Source of the DNA: Candidatus Colimonas fimequi
Lineage (GTDB): Bacteria; Bacillota; Clostridia; Peptostreptococcales; Anaerovoracaceae
Length of the DNA: 7,237 nt
NCBI GenBank assembly: GCA_018065295.1
Contig: JAGHTQ010000033.1
Coordinates: 1-7,237, forward strand
Reading direction: 5' to 3'
Both the position numbers and the translations under genes were made by a program. Positions 7,083 to 7,237 of this stretch are shown here, piece after piece (within the stretch, counting starts at the first letter, position 1; every line of letters begins with the position of its first letter). The notes beneath the pieces are model-generated. The model searched no databases. It was not told where the DNA came from and saw only the letters and a list, made by a program, of their open reading frames with translations.

Positions 7083-7172
7083 TTTGGGGGGCGTGGGGAT
7101 GGGACTGGTATTCCGCTGATGTCCTCGGGTTGGAGCCCCACACCAGGCCCATCCGCGCGCCCCCATTCCAAA
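7083..7172 (+). other. Long GC-rich imperfect hairpin, unidentified (candidate structured RNA or intergenic repeat)
   Basis: In one register without bulges, 7087-7109 pairs with 7142-7164: 21 pairs (20 Watson-Crick, one T.G at 7094/7157) and two single mismatches (G7096/G7155, A7104/G7147). The apical loop is 32 nt (7110-7141) and may hold a GGG/CCC mini-stem (7127-7129 with 7136-7138). The outer TTTGG (7083-7087) can also pair with CCAAA (7168-7172) if the stem shifts by a base. G+C is 57 of 79 over 7086-7164. The T.G pair and both mismatches would be A/C, C/C and T/C on the other strand, so the plus-strand RNA folds better. No T-run follows on either strand and no own promoter is clear. I do not recognise it. 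Confidence 0.6.
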
Positions 7173-7207
7173 CAACAAAATATACTCAATGAATTTTCAA
7201 CGCTTTA

Positions 7208-7236
7208 AATATTCTATTTTTATTATTTAGAATATT
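7208..7236. repeat. AT-rich perfect 9-bp inverted repeat at the window edge
   Basis: AATATTCTA (7208-7216) and TAGAATATT (7228-7236) are perfect reverse complements around an 11-nt AT loop. The stretch 7173-7237 holds only 11 G or C in 65 bases and no coding frame. It may be an operator or promoter-region palindrome of a gene beyond the right edge. With so few base types a chance palindrome is also possible. Confidence 0.5.
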
Positions 7237-7237
7237 A

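Noticed and set aside
7035..7166. Minus-strand 43-residue frame through the GC-rich hairpin
   Set aside because: It has no ribosome binding site before its ATG, reads through both the hairpin and the terminator stem, and has a low-complexity lysine and proline composition.
7083..7172. GC-rich hairpin as an intrinsic terminator, SRP RNA, tRNA or hammerhead ribozyme
   Set aside because: There is no T-run on either side for a terminator, no SRP tetraloop and core motif, no space for the arms of a tRNA, and although CTGATG occurs at 7116-7121 the GAAA segment and three-stem layout of a hammerhead are missing.
7181..7230. Minus-strand promoter in the AT-rich tail reading into the hairpin
   Set aside because: TATATT and TTGAAA are present but only 10 nt apart, and no -35 at normal spacing is convincing.

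Overview
The window reads as chromosome from a Gram-positive, clostridia-like bacterium (Bacillota). The reasons are the strong AGGAGG-type ribosome binding sites, the family affinities of all four proteins (DnaE, ATP-type PfkA, a Uup/YfmR-like ABC-F ATPase and a PG_binding_4/YkuD L,D-transpeptidase), and the close linkage of dnaE with pfkA, which is also seen more loosely in Bacillus. The genus cannot be fixed from sequence reading alone. There is no sign of phage, plasmid, transposase, CRISPR array, rRNA or tRNA.

Layout. Positions 1-5439 hold a tight minus-strand series read dnaE, then pfkA, then the ABC-F gene, which runs off the left edge of the window. Both gaps between genes are 14 nt. 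The pfkA ribosome binding site overlaps the dnaE stop codon, and the ABC-F ribosome binding site follows the pfkA stop directly, so the three look co-transcribed and perhaps translationally coupled. The unit joins DNA synthesis (DnaE), the committed step of glycolysis (PfkA) and ribosome service (ABC-F).

Positions 5440-5624 are a divergent intergenic region. It carries an extended -10 promoter for dnaE, a good sigma-A-type promoter for the plus-strand gene, and between them a perfect tandem repeat of a 13-bp T-rich unit. Positions 5625-7022 encode a membrane-anchored L,D-transpeptidase that should form 3-3 cross-links in peptidoglycan. It appears to be a single-gene unit closed by an intrinsic terminator at 7041-7076.

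The last 160 bases are non-coding and are the least ordinary part. A 72% G+C block (7086-7164) folds into a long single-register imperfect hairpin with a 32-nt apical loop. It is neither a terminator nor any RNA class I can name. It is followed by a 17% G+C tail that ends in a perfect 9-bp inverted repeat at the window edge. The coding content is otherwise ordinary housekeeping. The GC-rich hairpin is the best candidate for something undescribed, either a structured RNA or a dispersed intergenic repeat.
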